A stretch of 64,000 nucleotides of DNA from Glandiceps talaboti (GCF_964340395.1 NC_135568.1:2942001-3006000), one strand, 5' to 3'. Shown: positions 1-31,736, numbered from the stretch's first letter. The notes: generated by a model not told the origin, from the sequence alone. Translations and numbers: made by a program.

Positions 1-613
1 CAATAGGGACTTACAATCATAGGAAACCACGATTTAAACTAATTATGTATCTAACGGACCCACTACAAACCTTCCAATTATAGACGTCACCGCTCATTAT
101 CATATTACGGAGCTGCATGTGACATGAGCAATATTCAAATGATTTTTGAAAGCAAGCGAGGCTTCATTTACCCGGTCAAATTTATCGGGAAATTGTAAGC
201 ATGGAAATTGCATCGGTTTACGATTGTGATGTTTGCAGTTTTCTGTAATACAAATCAGTCCAAGAAAAAGTCGTCCTCAGACAGCAAACATATCATGATC
301 ATGCAGCTAACGTATCACCAAGTCTCGGGAGAGTAGACCTACTTAGGAGATATCGCTGAGATGTTCGTAAAGGCTTAAGTAAACGATTGATTCCCCCAAA
401 TCGAAGGATGCTATCGCTGTTCTCTGAATTCTCCTCACATACTTTATCAAAAACAAAAGTCAGTGCAGCAAACGGTGCAGCTATGGTTGGTTGATACGGA
501 TCATTGCTGTGTGAAACTAAAGTCGTGATTCCAGCTGTTGCAGTTTCCAAGGACGACTGATAATAAAAACAAAAAAACAGTTAAACCTGAAGTCCAGGAA
601 TAGTTACCAAAAT
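1..613. other. Upstream sequence of gene 1
   Basis: Holds the putative 5' flank and 5' UTR of gene 1 on the + strand and the weak minus-strand exon candidate. I see no confident core promoter. Confidence 0.4.
299..556 (-). CDS. Candidate minus-strand exon, unknown protein
   Basis: On the minus strand a pyrimidine-rich tract ending attatcag stops at 557, and an open frame follows to a TGA at 299-301. The peptide begins SSLETATAGITTLVSHSNDP and continues with IAAPFAALTFVFDKVCEENS. Its composition looks protein-like and helical, loosely recalling N-terminal helical-bundle regions of some signalling proteins; this resemblance is weak. A donor-like gtatgt at 442-437 could end the exon at 443 instead. 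It may be the end of a neighbouring gene transcribed to the left. Confidence 0.22.
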   Translation of the reverse strand, partial: SSLETATAGITTLVSHSNDPYQPTIAAPFAALTFVFDKVCEENSENSDSILRFGGINRLLKPLRTSQRYLLSRSTLPRLGDTLAA

Positions 614-19631
<19,018 letters not shown>

Positions 19632-19775
19632 AGGTTGATAATACATACAACAGTCAGTGATTCACTTCAACAACTGTACACATTTCTTGGTTTTATACTT
19701 TACACGTTAAGTAACATTGTCTGCTGAGTATGCGAATGTTCCCTTCAGGAGTGATTCCTTATGATTAATAGATAT

Positions 19776-19879
19776 ACGTCTTCGACCAAAGATTGTCACT
19801 CCGTGGATAACGTCTTAAAGACGTCTTCGACTACCACTCCGTGGACCTAAGGTTGTCACCCCGTCAATAACGTCTTAAC
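19776..19879. repeat. Imperfect tandem repeat in the gene 1 3' UTR/flank
   Basis: Two diverged units beginning acgtcttcga and ending aacgtcttaa, each containing a core like cactccgtgga. Confidence 0.75.
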
Positions 19880-20204
19880 ATTCAATGATTCAAATTCTTG
19901 ATGTGTTCATTTTAAAGAGAAGTTATTGATTTACAGGATTATGTATGGGAATCTGCACAGTTAGTCAAAGACATTAGTTAAAATGTAAACACGAGTATTT
20001 ATATTGGTAATTATTGACATCTTCTGCAGTGAAATTGAGTGATACAAAAAAAATGGCTGATGCTACAGATATTTCTAATCGACTATTGAGCTTTTAATAT
20101 GTAGACAACAACAATAGGGAACTTGCAATCCAGACTGAGCATGCTCAGATACAAAGGACTATGGGATTATCTGTGGTTATCGTTATACCTTATCTGGAGC
20201 TATC

Positions 20205-20210
20205 AATAAA
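20205..20210 (+). terminator. Candidate polyadenylation signal AATAAA of gene 1
   Basis: The canonical hexamer AATAAA lies 574 bases after the gene 1 stop and is followed by an A-rich run. It is the nearest clear one I noticed. Motif only; 3' end data would be needed to confirm. Confidence 0.4.
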
Positions 20211-20511
20211 AAAAACCCTCCCACAATTGTCAGGGTAAATATGAATTGAAAATTCGTGGTTGTAAACAATGTAACAGTATTGTTTGCAATACCGATTCAT
20301 TAGAATTTATTATCACATTTCCTATGATGCAACATTCAACATGGCGGGTTTGCAAGTTCCCTATTGCTAAGCTAGCGATATTATCTTGCGATGTTTCTCT
20401 CTACAATCACACCTGGACTCATAATAACAGACGTTTCATCATATCAAACACTGCCAATATTGATCATACAGTAGAATGAGCCAATTATGATGTAAATACC
20501 ACTATCACTGG

Positions 20512-20670
20512 TATGGTGGGTGACACTTTGCAATCCAATAAGTAAGACCTAAGTGGAAATTCATTCAGTACATAAGATCCAAGTATGGTGGGTGATCATG
20601 GCACTTTGCAATCCATTTAATACGTAAGACCTAAGTTGAAATTCGTTCAGCCTGCAAGACCTAAGTCAGA
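20512..20670. repeat. Imperfect tandem repeat, about 72-80 bp unit
   Basis: Units beginning tatggtgggtga at 20512 and 20584 share cactttgcaatcca and taagacctaagt segments with small insertions. Confidence 0.8.
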
Positions 20671-20724
20671 TAAAGCAGACATGGTTGATAAAACTGAAAT
20701 TGTCCCACTCTTTAGGTAGAATAA

Positions 20725-21000
20725 GCCTAAAGGACAAATTTCCCTGAAAATCAAAGTGCTTGTGAAGTCTTGTCCATTGTTATTATGGAATGTTAAAAGT
20801 TATGTAGGGTTCACCGTTTTATTTTCAAGATAATCGTTAATCTTTCATTTGCCCACAGTATGTGGCGGCCATATTGAATTCTAAAATTACTAAATTTTGA
20901 TATCATTTTGACCTCTATTTCAAAAGTGTGTACGGTGAGCCTAAACGGTTTTGTTGTTGATTTTAATTGAGAATAAGTTTTGCTTTCGTGAAACAAAGTA
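20725..21000 (-). repeat. Dispersed repeat family D, minus-oriented copy
   Basis: On the minus strand it contains a segment like attttcagggaaat and another like ttttagaattcaatatggcc. These match, in the opposite order along the + strand, the copies near 33.2 and 48.5 kb. A further stretch (ttttgatatcattttgac) is shared with 59.5 kb. Boundaries are approximate. Confidence 0.6.
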
Positions 21001-22434
21001 AAGGAAACGTTTAACGAGTTTAAAGAGGTTATTTCCATGGTGCATTCTAATTTATTAAGAACAAAGTGAAGGTATTACCTAAGAAAGAAGCAAGTACGAA
21101 TGTATTAATGTTTCTTGAAGTGTTATCCACCACTGTTTGCAAAGGAAAGTACACAGTTGTTGTTTTTTAAGCTTGAGGAACCCTGGTAACAGGAAGGGGG
21201 GAATCTGGTAAAACTGGTAAATTCAATAAAAAATCTGGGTCACTTAAACAATGTTTTTGTGATGTACAAGGAATTCGTGCATATTGTAAGCAGTCACATG
21301 TTTTCACAACATTGTCAATTTGCTATTTGTATATGTATTCATATTTGTATTTCTGAATCATATTTTATATTCAACATGTCGCTCTCATATTTTCCATATT
21401 CTTACTATGCAGTAAGATCTTTAAAACTATTTGAATTTTCTTTAAATTTAGGGGAGACAAGAACAATACAAAGAGTGGTATCTACTTGAATATGTACATG
21501 CACCTTATTACGTAATAAAATGCAATAAATTACTATTTACTTTTTAATCAATGACAACAACATATTTCGACTCTAAATTACTTTTCGAAAGTTATACTTT
21601 TTAGACAGTGGAGCCAATGACTTCCTGTTTACCAAGTATGATTTTTACATTACTAGTTTTATTAGTATAATAAAAAAATAGCATATTAAATTGGCTGATG
21701 TTGGAAATGCAACTTTAAATACGATGTATGCATACAACCATTTGCATAATATTTCCAAGATACTGTGTATCAGGATATAAATACACTCTCACATATTTAT
21801 CAAGTGTAGTAATCTATAATTTATACCCAAATGTATGTGGTCAAAATATGGAAAATAGACCAAGCCTCGCCTAGCCTACGAAGAAAATTTCGCGTCAATG
21901 TATCAATAATGGTGACCTATACATTGACCTCTATATAATTAGTGTACAGTTAGGGCGCGCCACTCAACAAAATCTTGACAATTTTCCCGTAGTGAAAATG
22001 CAACATGCAACGAGTAGACAGACCGACTTGTAAACTCGTGGTGGGACAGAAGGAAGTTCAACACGCACATGCCATATCCCGGGTATGTAGGGGATCACGA
22101 AAGCCGAGTGAAGTCGAGGAGGACTTGAAAAATCACAGATATAGAGCTAAATTTCTTGCATAAATCATGGAATTGCAAGACTATACCCTTACGGAAAGCA
22201 TTCAGTTTAAATCTGGTCTACTCTATCGTACATATATTCATAACAACCTTTCAAAACACAGTTGACATTCACAAGCGGCTTTTGATTCTTTATGGTAGAA
22301 TTAAATCGCAAATTGTACACCACGGGCGTAATTTCAAAACTTTGTACGATCTTGCTTGACTTACCTTTACTTGAACCTACTTGCGCTTGCCCTACCTTTA
22401 GTTGACTCTTGACTTGACCTAACCTGACAATTTA

Positions 22435-23416
22435 GAGGGTGGGCAAGGGGTATTTTCGCACTTCGTAATCGGGCCATTTAATTTTTCGTTATTTGTAAAA
22501 CATTGCAATATTATATAAATAGTCCGTAAAATCGTAATTCAGTGGTCGGCGTACTGCGTAATCACTGTTTATTTTGATACCACTGTAGAGTAATTATATG
22601 AAGGATTCAATACAAGCACCACTAAACGCGATCTGTCCTATATTCGTATACCCAGGACTTTGCAAAAATAGCAGTCACCGTATCAGAATACAATGTGTAT
22701 TCTTCTTCTTTGCTTTTCCTTTTTTTTTTTTTGGGGGGGGGGGGGTCCCAGGCCCACGAAGGTCAAAGTTTGTCGATGGAAAAGGAAAGAATGAATGTCC
22801 CCTTTGAACTGGGGAATTTAGAATATTAAAAGTACAATGAAGGTCATTCGTTTAATTGTCGGCCAATGTCACGGGATATTCATCAGCTCAACGCGAACAT
22901 GCAATGTTGTAAATTACGTGATTCGTTAAGTTTAATACTGGATGGATGTATGATGAACAACGCGGTATACCGGTAGTTCACTAGTTGCTTCAAAGGTATT
23001 AGACTGTAATGGGCTATTTAAATTTCTGTAATTGTACGTGTATTTATGTTTTACAGATTGATATGATTTTGTTTAACACCGAGCTGTGCATCACCGTTTC
23101 AAAACAGATCCCCGTGGGTTCCCGTTCCGAATATATGCGCGTACTATTCACTGTTTCGATACTTAGTGGTATGGCATACAAAATTATACATTGTACATGT
23201 ACTACCATATGTTATTCATTCACATATTGCTCTATATTTTCATTGAAAAAGCAATATTTCTATTTTGAATAGAAGTGCGTATTTTTAATCAGACGATACG
23301 TCAATGTAGCACTGAAGCGCATACTTTCGGTCCCGTTTTTTTACCTCCGTACTTTGTAATTCAACACTTGTTATTTTTTTCTGTACATCGTTCTTGGGAA
23401 ACCCTTGCCCACCCTC
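22435..23416. mobile_element. 982-bp putative non-autonomous DNA transposon
   Basis: Terminal inverted repeats of 15 bp, GAGGGTGGGCAAGGG at the left and its exact complement CCCTTGCCCACCCTC at the right. A 6-bp direct repeat AATTTA flanks both sides (22429-22434 and 23417-23422), consistent with a target-site duplication. The interior holds a T run followed by 13 G (22733-22745) and no recognisable transposase, so mobility would need a helper. A 6-bp duplication is unusual; I do not assign a superfamily. Confidence 0.7.
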
Positions 23417-23633
23417 AATTTAGAATGGAGTTGTAGAGAGTACAAATAGCGAACACTGAATGCATGCACTTATGAAAATAATATTCAATAACTGTGCTAT
23501 AAACTTCAGCAACATTTCCGAAGATCTCAAAGCTGATGGAATCACGTGCACGGTGTATTATTTTCATACCAGTAACGCTGTACCATCAAATAATGTTGGA
23601 AGGAATAACTTTCAGGTGAAACCATTTGACAAT

Positions 23634-23671
23634 TACACACACACACACACACACATTCACTCACTCACTCA

Positions 23672-23714
<43 letters not shown>
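23634..23714. repeat. CA/CACT microsatellite
   Basis: CA repeats interrupted by an ACTC block. Confidence 0.95.
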
Positions 23715-23715
<1 letters not shown>

Positions 23716-23837
23716 ACAAAAAATCTATAACATCGACATATTGCAGTCTAACTCGGAGTATTCAACTTAAAATATCGATAAACTTGTTTTACTCACGATT
23801 GCTGAACTATTCAGTGACGACGATGCTGCAACAAAAA

Positions 23838-24290
23838 TGTTCATTTGGCAAGTGCCAAGTCCAAGTATTTTCAGTCAAAGTTCACAAAAAATGTTCATTT
23901 GGTAAGTGCCAAGTCCGCGTATTTTCAGTCAAAGTTCACAAAAAAATGTTCATTTGGTAAGTGCCAAGTCCGAGTATTTTCAGTCAAAGTTCACAGTTAA
24001 TACTGTCCAAGAGTGCACATATTTCACTCTACGTACTATACCTGATGTCAGGCAACGGCCATTTACCGTATACGCACTCTGTGCCAAGTCCGAGTATTTT
24101 CAGTCAAAGTTCAAAGTTAATATTGTCCGAGAGTGCACACATTTCACTCTACGTACTATACGGTATACCTGATGTCAGGCAACGGCCATTTACCGTATAC
24201 GCACTCTGTGCCAAGTCCGAGTATTTTCAGTCAAAGTTCAAAGTTCATATTGTCCAAGCGTAGTGCACACAGTTCACTCTAGTTCAAACC
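23838..24290 (+). repeat. Two-level minisatellite (54-55 bp and 120-127 bp units)
   Basis: Three short units start tcatttgg at 23841, 23895 and 23950. Longer units begin gtgccaagtccgagtatt at 23961, 24081 and 24208 (periods 120 and 127, the extra 7 bases being a small internal duplication near 24165). Short and long units share the core aagtccgagtattttcagtc, so one array seems to have grown from the other. Confidence 0.9.
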
Positions 24291-24472
24291 CATTTACAGG
24301 TTAACAACAAGCACATTTAGCCCAGGAATAGGAGCACGATAATTAAAAACGTGTTTTCGCTTCAATTCCAGTCCGGATAGAATGTCCGTTCTTAGCGTAC
24401 CTGGCCCTGGCAGAATTGAAAACCTGGTACAGTGCACTCTGGTTGTGGCTGCAAATATTATCATGGGGACAT

Positions 24473-25040
24473 GCCCAAATCCAACTTGACTATTGTTTTC
24501 TTTTTTGCTGTTACGTTTACTGTTGTTTATTCTTTTATGAGCGCTCGTTCCATACGAGAGCTCACCAAAGAACAAAGGACAGTAAACGCAACAGCAAAAA
24601 AGAAAACTCGCTCTGCACACTACACCGGATTTTAATTAAATCAGACTAATTAATATTGGCCCAAATCCGGTCCACCGCGCCACAACGTGCAGAACGCGTT
24701 TTCTTTTTTGCTGTTCAATGCTTTGTCGTTTGTTCTTTTGTGAGCGCTCGTTCCATACGAGAGCTCTGTACAACCGACATTTGTAATAACTGCCGACATT
24801 TGTAATAACGCCGATATTTGTAATAAAATCACGTTTACACATTTCGCGCGATCGGTTTATACAAATATCGGCAATTATTACAAATGTCGGTTGTACATCT
24901 GTACGTGAGCTCACCAAAGAACAAACGACAGTGAACGTAACAGCAAAAAAGAGAACGCGCTCTGCACACTACACCGGATTTTAATTAATCAGACTAATTA
25001 ATTTGCCCAAATCCACCGCGACACAACGTGCAAAGTGGGG
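24473..25040. mobile_element. Nested fold-back element cluster
   Basis: Two directly repeated units start gcccaaatcc at 24473 and 24659, with a third partial start at 25005. Each unit is itself an inverted repeat: arms like ttctttttttgctgtt pair with aacagcaaaaaagaa and meet near a gagcgctcg/cgagagctc core. The second unit is split by a different element at 24767-24897. Conserved tails (cactacaccggattttaatt) follow both hairpins. Confidence 0.8.
24767..24897. mobile_element. 131-bp element with 23-bp perfect terminal inverted repeats
   Basis: The arm 24767-24789 (starting tgtacaaccgacatttg) is the exact reverse complement of 24875-24897. Inside are further copies of the word gacatttgtaata, giving a third-order repeat. 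It sits inside a fold-back unit, so it inserted later or forms the variable loop of that unit. Confidence 0.8.
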
Positions 25041-25850
25041 GTTCTAACACGTGTTACAAGTTTGGCTTCAAATAATAAGTATGTGCACTGACAGTGAATA
25101 CAAATCTGATTGGCAGAAACTCAAGAGTGAATGTGATTGGAAGAAACAAAACGAAAAGCAGGAAACTTCAGACTTATGTGCAATTACATATATAGGGCGA
25201 GTTCAGGATATAAATATTTTGCGACCCGTTAGCTAAAATGTCCACATCGCTGTCTTGTAACTAACTGTGCTAGGTCAGGTCTTGTCTACTACGAAACTGC
25301 ATACTGGCTATGTTTACCTCAATATCCAGCCATACGCCAACCGAACGTGTTAATTCTCTAGTCTGTATTTATATTCCTCATAATTCACTGCCAACTAATT
25401 TACATGCAAATTAAACCCTCACTAATTTATATATAACGTACGAATATTTTGTCTTCGGGTCAATCCTAGGTCAATGTCCAGGTTAATCCTAGGTCACGAG
25501 GAGTCTTCACTTTCTGACATGACACTGTATCGATATCTACTGCATAATTGTACTCGAATAACCCTGTACTGTGCGCCCTCATCGATCACATAAGGCTAAC
25601 CTTTCGTTGGTAGTGCGACGCTCCGTGTTAACGCGAAGCCAGGTGGGACGCTCCGAGGACTGTAGATGTCCTAATATTACTTAATCTTTATATTCATCTT
25701 TATATTGTTGAATACGGAAGGCATTCAGTTTAAATCTGGTTATACGATATATTACCGAAGAGGTTCATGTTAAAGTTTAGCAATAAATCCGATAATATAA
25801 GTCTGGCATGTTGATTTGATATTTCACAGCTATGTATATAACACTGCTTA

Positions 25851-26240
25851 GGCCTAATACAAAAATTGTGTGGTTCTGATTACGCTCAATTTTAGAATAG
25901 ATGGGGTAGGTAGATTTTTTGTTTTATTTTATTACTTTTCTTTTCTGTGTGAGTGTCTAGTTCAGGTTTTCTGTTGTTTACCGAATGTTTTCTGTGTTGT
26001 TTATTTCTTCCTATCAGATGTACAGCCATTACAAATTGGAAGAAGTTTCTTTTGTCTTTTTTAAGTTGATGTCAGTTTCCGCATCCACTATTTCTCATGG
26101 GACTTCACAACTTCTGTAATTTTATTTTTCTTCTTCTCCCATATCGTTTATACTATACGTAAAAAAAAGTTTAGGGTCGGGAGTTAAACGCTAGGTGGGG
26201 TTGGGTAACTGGAACCAAACAATTATGTGTTTAGGTCTTA
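25851..26240 (+). repeat. Dispersed repeat family S, copy 1 (SINE-like length)
   Basis: Aligns along its whole length with 61457-61830. Shared landmarks in order are aggccta, tctagttcagg, agatgtacagcc, ttaagttgatgtc, atccactatttctc, gtttagggtcgg and ggaac. It has about 75-80 % apparent similarity by eye with indels. No RT ORF; it could be a SINE or a non-autonomous element. Confidence 0.8.
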
Positions 26241-29200
26241 ATGTAGAGGACATGCTGAGTTCTGGAGTAAGGGTAGTACTCTGTTAGTGAAACCACTTCA
26301 GCAACACCAACTTAAACTAGTTTTAGGGAGAGTAATCGATGACAAAAAGAGACGTCTCGGTACTTCACTGTCATAACACATCGGGCGCTTTAACACCATT
26401 TTACAAAATGAATACATACAACTTTTAAGTATATATCACTATCCATACCACTATTTTGAAGTATTTGTAACCATGTCATGACTTCTATCTTATCAAAGTA
26501 GGTAAAATTGTCACTCAAGTAGACAATAACACTTGTTTTATTAACATTTAATGAGGCTGGTACGAGGCTGTGATCTTCGAACGAGGAGAACAAGTGCTTA
26601 GCAAATATTGTACTTAAACTATACCAGGATCTGGTACAAATTCATCGATATGCTGACAATCACTTCGATGATAAATTTCGACAAGGACTAGTTAGTTCTA
26701 TGAAAACAGCATTAACAATTTTCTGGCGACTATGAATTGTAAGGGATTTGAATGACACTGTACAGTTTTCCTCAGGCACGACCAAGGAAGAGACGCTGTA
26801 CTGTACTATTTCTGTTTGTGTAGACTTACAGACCTTTCGTCTAGGAAAGTTGTTGTTCTAAACTGTGAAATACTAAAATCAAGCTATTTGAACATGTGGT
26901 TATCAGTATTTATCTACACACCAAATTTTCACAAATCTGATTCAATTGTCGTTTATATAAATTCATCCCCAGAAATTCAAGTGGGTCCGCAATTTTGTAC
27001 CATTCTGATTAAATTAAATTTCAAAATATTTGTTTTCTTCAAAAATCCATATATAACATATGTAAACGTATCTGCACTACGATGAGGCGGGAAATGTACA
27101 GGTAGGACCTTAGACCAACACATGGCTGAACTGTCGAGACTGATGGCTACATTGTACAGTGGACATCATTTGATTGGATGAACTGAAACAGTGTTAAAAT
27201 ATGTCGTCCAGTCTGAGACGTCGGTGTTTGATTTAATATGATGATTGGCAAACGATGGGTAATTATAAATCGAATATAACGTTTATGTCAGATAACAATT
27301 TATTATCAACTTAGATACAGATACTTAGTTGCTCCCGTGTCATGCATATGACGTGCATCAACTTTTTTTACCAATCAAATGACAGTTGTTCAAAACAAAC
27401 ATGCCTAATTGAAACGCATAATCGATTCATAATGGCACGTGTTTTAAAAAATCATTCCAGCAATACAATCCAAACAGTCCATGTGATACTCCATATTTGT
27501 AGCATTAACAATGCCTCGTGCGATGTTTTTGGCGGATTCAAATGTCAACATTATATGCTGAATCCTACAATCAAAATAAACCGATATGAAATGGGCTGCT
27601 CATTTAATGAATGCGATGACTTAATTATTAGTTGACGTCTTTTTTTTGCTGTACAATTTAACAGACGTTTAATTCCAGGCACCGTATGACATGTTGGAAT
27701 TGTCTTTAATGAACTTGAAATGAAAATGGAAGTAGATGTTGGTATGTTAAAACTAGACATAACAACTGTTCTGAAGTTTAAATGCAGTGCACACCTTACA
27801 ACAGATGTTCATCACTTCAAATGATTGTCATGTACATGTATATGCTGTCTAGTTGACCTTTCAAACTTCCAACCTTTGCGCATCTTGCGATTCAATCTTT
27901 GAGATAGAAGACCAAAGCTGCTCATCAAAAGTTATATACACGACGGATCGTGTCTCAGTTTACCGAAATACACATTTGATGTTAGCGTTAGTTGTAAATC
28001 CTGTTTAGATGAAGCGATTATCCTTGACGCAAAGCCAATTACAAAGGACTATTTTTACGGAAAACATGTAAACATTTGAAATTACACGCGGGACTTTATA
28101 CTACAAGTTATGTAGCAGAAAATACGCGTTTTGATGATTCTGATAAAATTGAACATATAGGTTGAATTTACAAAATATAGAGAACCCCAAGTATGCTAAT
28201 TAACATACCTACATTTTCATTATGTTTTTTTTTTTAAATAACACTCACTCAAAGCGCTTTAACAATTATTACCCCTAGCATGGATCTATAGATGAACAAC
28301 GCCCCTTTATATTCCCACAACTCCCTGGGAGGCATGCCATCTATCGCACCCTGTATAAATTCATAGGATTAAAGCATTCACAGTGCAACCTCTATTCTAC
28401 TAGTTCCCCATTAGTACACCTAGATTGGCTGGTGGTTAAAACCTTACCCAATAACTTTAGCCATTCATATCCAAACGGCAGTTTCGGGTGTTGTTTAGCA
28501 AGACACTTTGAGGCAAATGTCTGTTATTATACCCGAGAAAAATAAAGGGTTTGGACAACGGGCACGAGGTGAAGAGTCGACGATTTGTATAATCTGAAGA
28601 TAATTTACATTAGTGACGCGTCCATGTTAAGTCAAGTTACATTCTTTCCCAATCATGTATAATAACATTTTGGTTTTGCATGTTACATATTTAAATATGC
28701 TATACTTTGACCTATATAATGTCAACCACAATGTAGTACAGCGAGATTTCGTGTGAATAAAAATGACGGATTGCAATTTTCTATAACACATCTAAAGTGG
28801 AAAATTACCAAAGAGAGGAAACGATGCGATGAAAGCCAATTGTTCTCGGGTCTTTAGTGTCCCCATGGTAGAAACTGATCAGTCTTCATCAAATGCTCAT
28901 GTATGACTATTTCAAAGGAGATACGTGCGTTTTGATTGTACTGCTTGAACGCACATCAATCACCCAAAACACATTAATTCCGAGAAACAGCTAATTTCTG
29001 ATACCGTCGTAACTGTAGTGGTGGTATTTTAAATGATAACATTTGTCATGGAAATTGAACCTTGGTATCTGTATATCGTTGATAAAGGAAAGTATTACAA
29101 TGTACAGTTGTATATCACCATAACATTCCACACTGAAAAATTATGTTTATTCCTAAAAATGGCTGAAGTCATTTGACTAGGCTGCATGGTAATATGGACG

Positions 29201-30762
29201 ACATTCAATCATTAACAAAATAACCAATAACCGATTTTGATCTTGTTCCGGCTAGGCCAGAAATACATCTCATCGAGCTCTGTTTGTGGATAGGTCAGGC
29301 AGGTATGGTGATTGCTATAAAGTAAGGTAAGGTGATATAGAGTTTGATTGACCAGATACACAGACTGGGAGTTTGTACCGAGTTGTTGATTATTTAGATG
29401 ATTATTTTAGTTTTACAATTTGATCATAAACAGTGCAGGTTAACTAAAGATGGAATAAATAAAAATGAAAACTTTAATTTGTGAGTTAAAGTATCATATG
29501 TGATTTATATCTTCTGAATATTCATTTTAAGCACCATACACCACAATATGAATATGAGTTGTGCTTACCCTTATAAATTAGGGAAAGGGTGATTTGATTA
29601 TGATTCAATGCTCTAACACAGTGAAATATCAACACATTGTGAATCCAAAGACAAACTTAATTTCCAATTACTTGAAATTTGTATAGGTGACTTGAATATC
29701 AATTCAGCACGCCTTTAGCCTTGAATATACACAACGGACTGACGTTACAGGAAACTGGAATTTATGAATATGAATATTGTCGGTGAATTCAAATAAATGT
29801 GAATCATGCAGCAAATACATGTCCATTGGTGTTTAGGATACCTGTATTCCTTAGACTATTTCATATTTGATTGCTAATATAGATCCCACTCACGTCACCA
29901 TACAATTCAGTTGAAACACTCTTACGATCCATGAACTTTCCACTAATAGCGCAACCCGCGTGGGAAACCCCACCCGTTTGAAATTTCCAGTATCAGTAAT
30001 GTTAAATTATGCTGAGTTAGTATGTTTCTAAAAATTCGACAGAACTCTCCCCATTGCAGCGTCGTGTCCAAGGCCACACAATTTCATATAAATTATATAT
30101 ATGCGTACCACGTTTTTTTTTCATTCCACTCTGGCCTAGGGGACCCAAATTTAAATCCTCCTTACACATCCTAGTTGTGATAAGAAGAACTAATCAACAC
30201 ATTGAACTGTTCCAACTATCTTATCACCTCATTATGTATCAGAAATGAAATTTTCACATTTTCAAATTACGCAGCAAATCATTAAGACAGGGGAATTGCT
30301 TCAAAGGATTTCTCTTCTCTTTCAAATATGCATGAGATGATGCAAATTATAAAAAAAGATGGTTCAATTTAACTTGCATGAAATGGCGACTCCTACACAA
30401 AGGTTTTTGCAAGTTTATTATTTTTTAAATCTTAAAGTACCATCCAGCACACATTATATATATAAATTGTTAAAACCAAACCCAATCGTATCAAAAACAG
30501 ATTTATACAGTTGCTTGTATTCTAAATGAGTCATAATGTTGTTGTAGTTTTAGTCTTTACCACACGCATACTGAGATTGTAATCTGCATATGTTATTGTT
30601 TGATAATCACATCTATCATCATATCATTTTTATCCCAGGTTTATTATTTTGTGTGACGTTTTATAAACATGACAATAAATTAAGAGTAATATGGCGAATA
30701 GATTATATACTGTATCACAAAGGAGACTGTATGTTTGGATAATATGTTGTTGTTTTTGTTGG

Positions 30763-30775
30763 TGGGGGGGGGGGG
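30763..30775. repeat. G-rich homopolymer run
   Basis: About 13 consecutive G (with ggt before) inside AT-rich sequence. Similar short poly-G or poly-C runs occur at 1.2, 22.7, 33.4 and 43.4 kb. Confidence 0.85.
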
Positions 30776-31481
30776 AGCTTTTTGTAAAATTATTTTAGGA
30801 AAATATTTAATATTTGCTCTCAAGCCCATGATTTTGCTTGCGTGACAGTGAAAGAAATGGAAGATGGGAAATCGGTGCACACATATGGAACAAGACCTTG
30901 CATAGCACTAGAATAACATAACGGTTGACATATCCATATAATACATATTTATGCATTCACAGTCACAACCCAAGGATGTGAAAATACATAAATTTGAGGT
31001 GGTTTTATGCAGCGCACTAAATATTCGTCATAACGTGCAACCCATATACATAATTGATGTGTATATTTTCATCAGCCTCGTTACACTTAAAGCATGATAC
31101 AATAATGCCGCGGAATTTTGCTCGTTACATTTACGACGTCATGTCAGTTGAGATTGTTCTCCTCTTTCACACGCAAAGACCTTGGTAAATTGTGATAAAC
31201 GTTCTCCTCGTCTTGCCAGAGTAAAAAAGAGTAAATACTATATGTCGATTTGCACTATCTGCTGACAATGGACAGGTTGTTGAGAAGTGTACTGTACATC
31301 ACGAAAACTAAAGTAGAAACAGGAATACGATCGCCAAAGCAATAATCAAATACACTACACCTAAATCGAAACCAGATATGCGGTTTAGAATTTAGATCTA
31401 TGCATGAATACTGTGACATTAAACATAAATGTAGTTTGAAAATTAAACAAAGGTCAGTATTAAACACTATCGAAACGTTAT

Positions 31482-31493
31482 CACACACACACA

Positions 31494-31532
<39 letters not shown>
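31482..31532. repeat. (CA)n microsatellite
   Basis: About 50 bp of CA with one T interruption. Confidence 0.95.
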
Positions 31533-31535
<3 letters not shown>

Positions 31536-31736
31536 TAAGTTAGACAACTTCAAAGCAAAGTATATCTATACATTGACAATGTGTTTGTTACATCACGAAT
31601 ATACATATGTTGACATTTTGATTACTGTACGATAAAATAAGACTGATACAGCTGTGCAAAGATAATACCGTCTCTCTGTCGAGAAGAATAACTCATGTCA
31701 CTTATAACAGTCATGTGTTAAAATAAGTAAATGTAA

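Noticed and set aside
22598-22807. Frame with a phenylalanine and glycine run.
   Set aside because: Arises from the T run followed by G13 within the TIR element; no domain.
24294-24917. Several 60-108 codon frames on both strands with shared peptides.
   Set aside because: Explained by inverted repeat arms of the fold-back cluster, which create matching frames on both strands.
25051-25236. Charged 61-codon frame next to the fold-back cluster (KSDWQKLKSECDWKKQNEKQ).
   Set aside because: Short, without splice context or recognised similarity; not distinguishable from chance.
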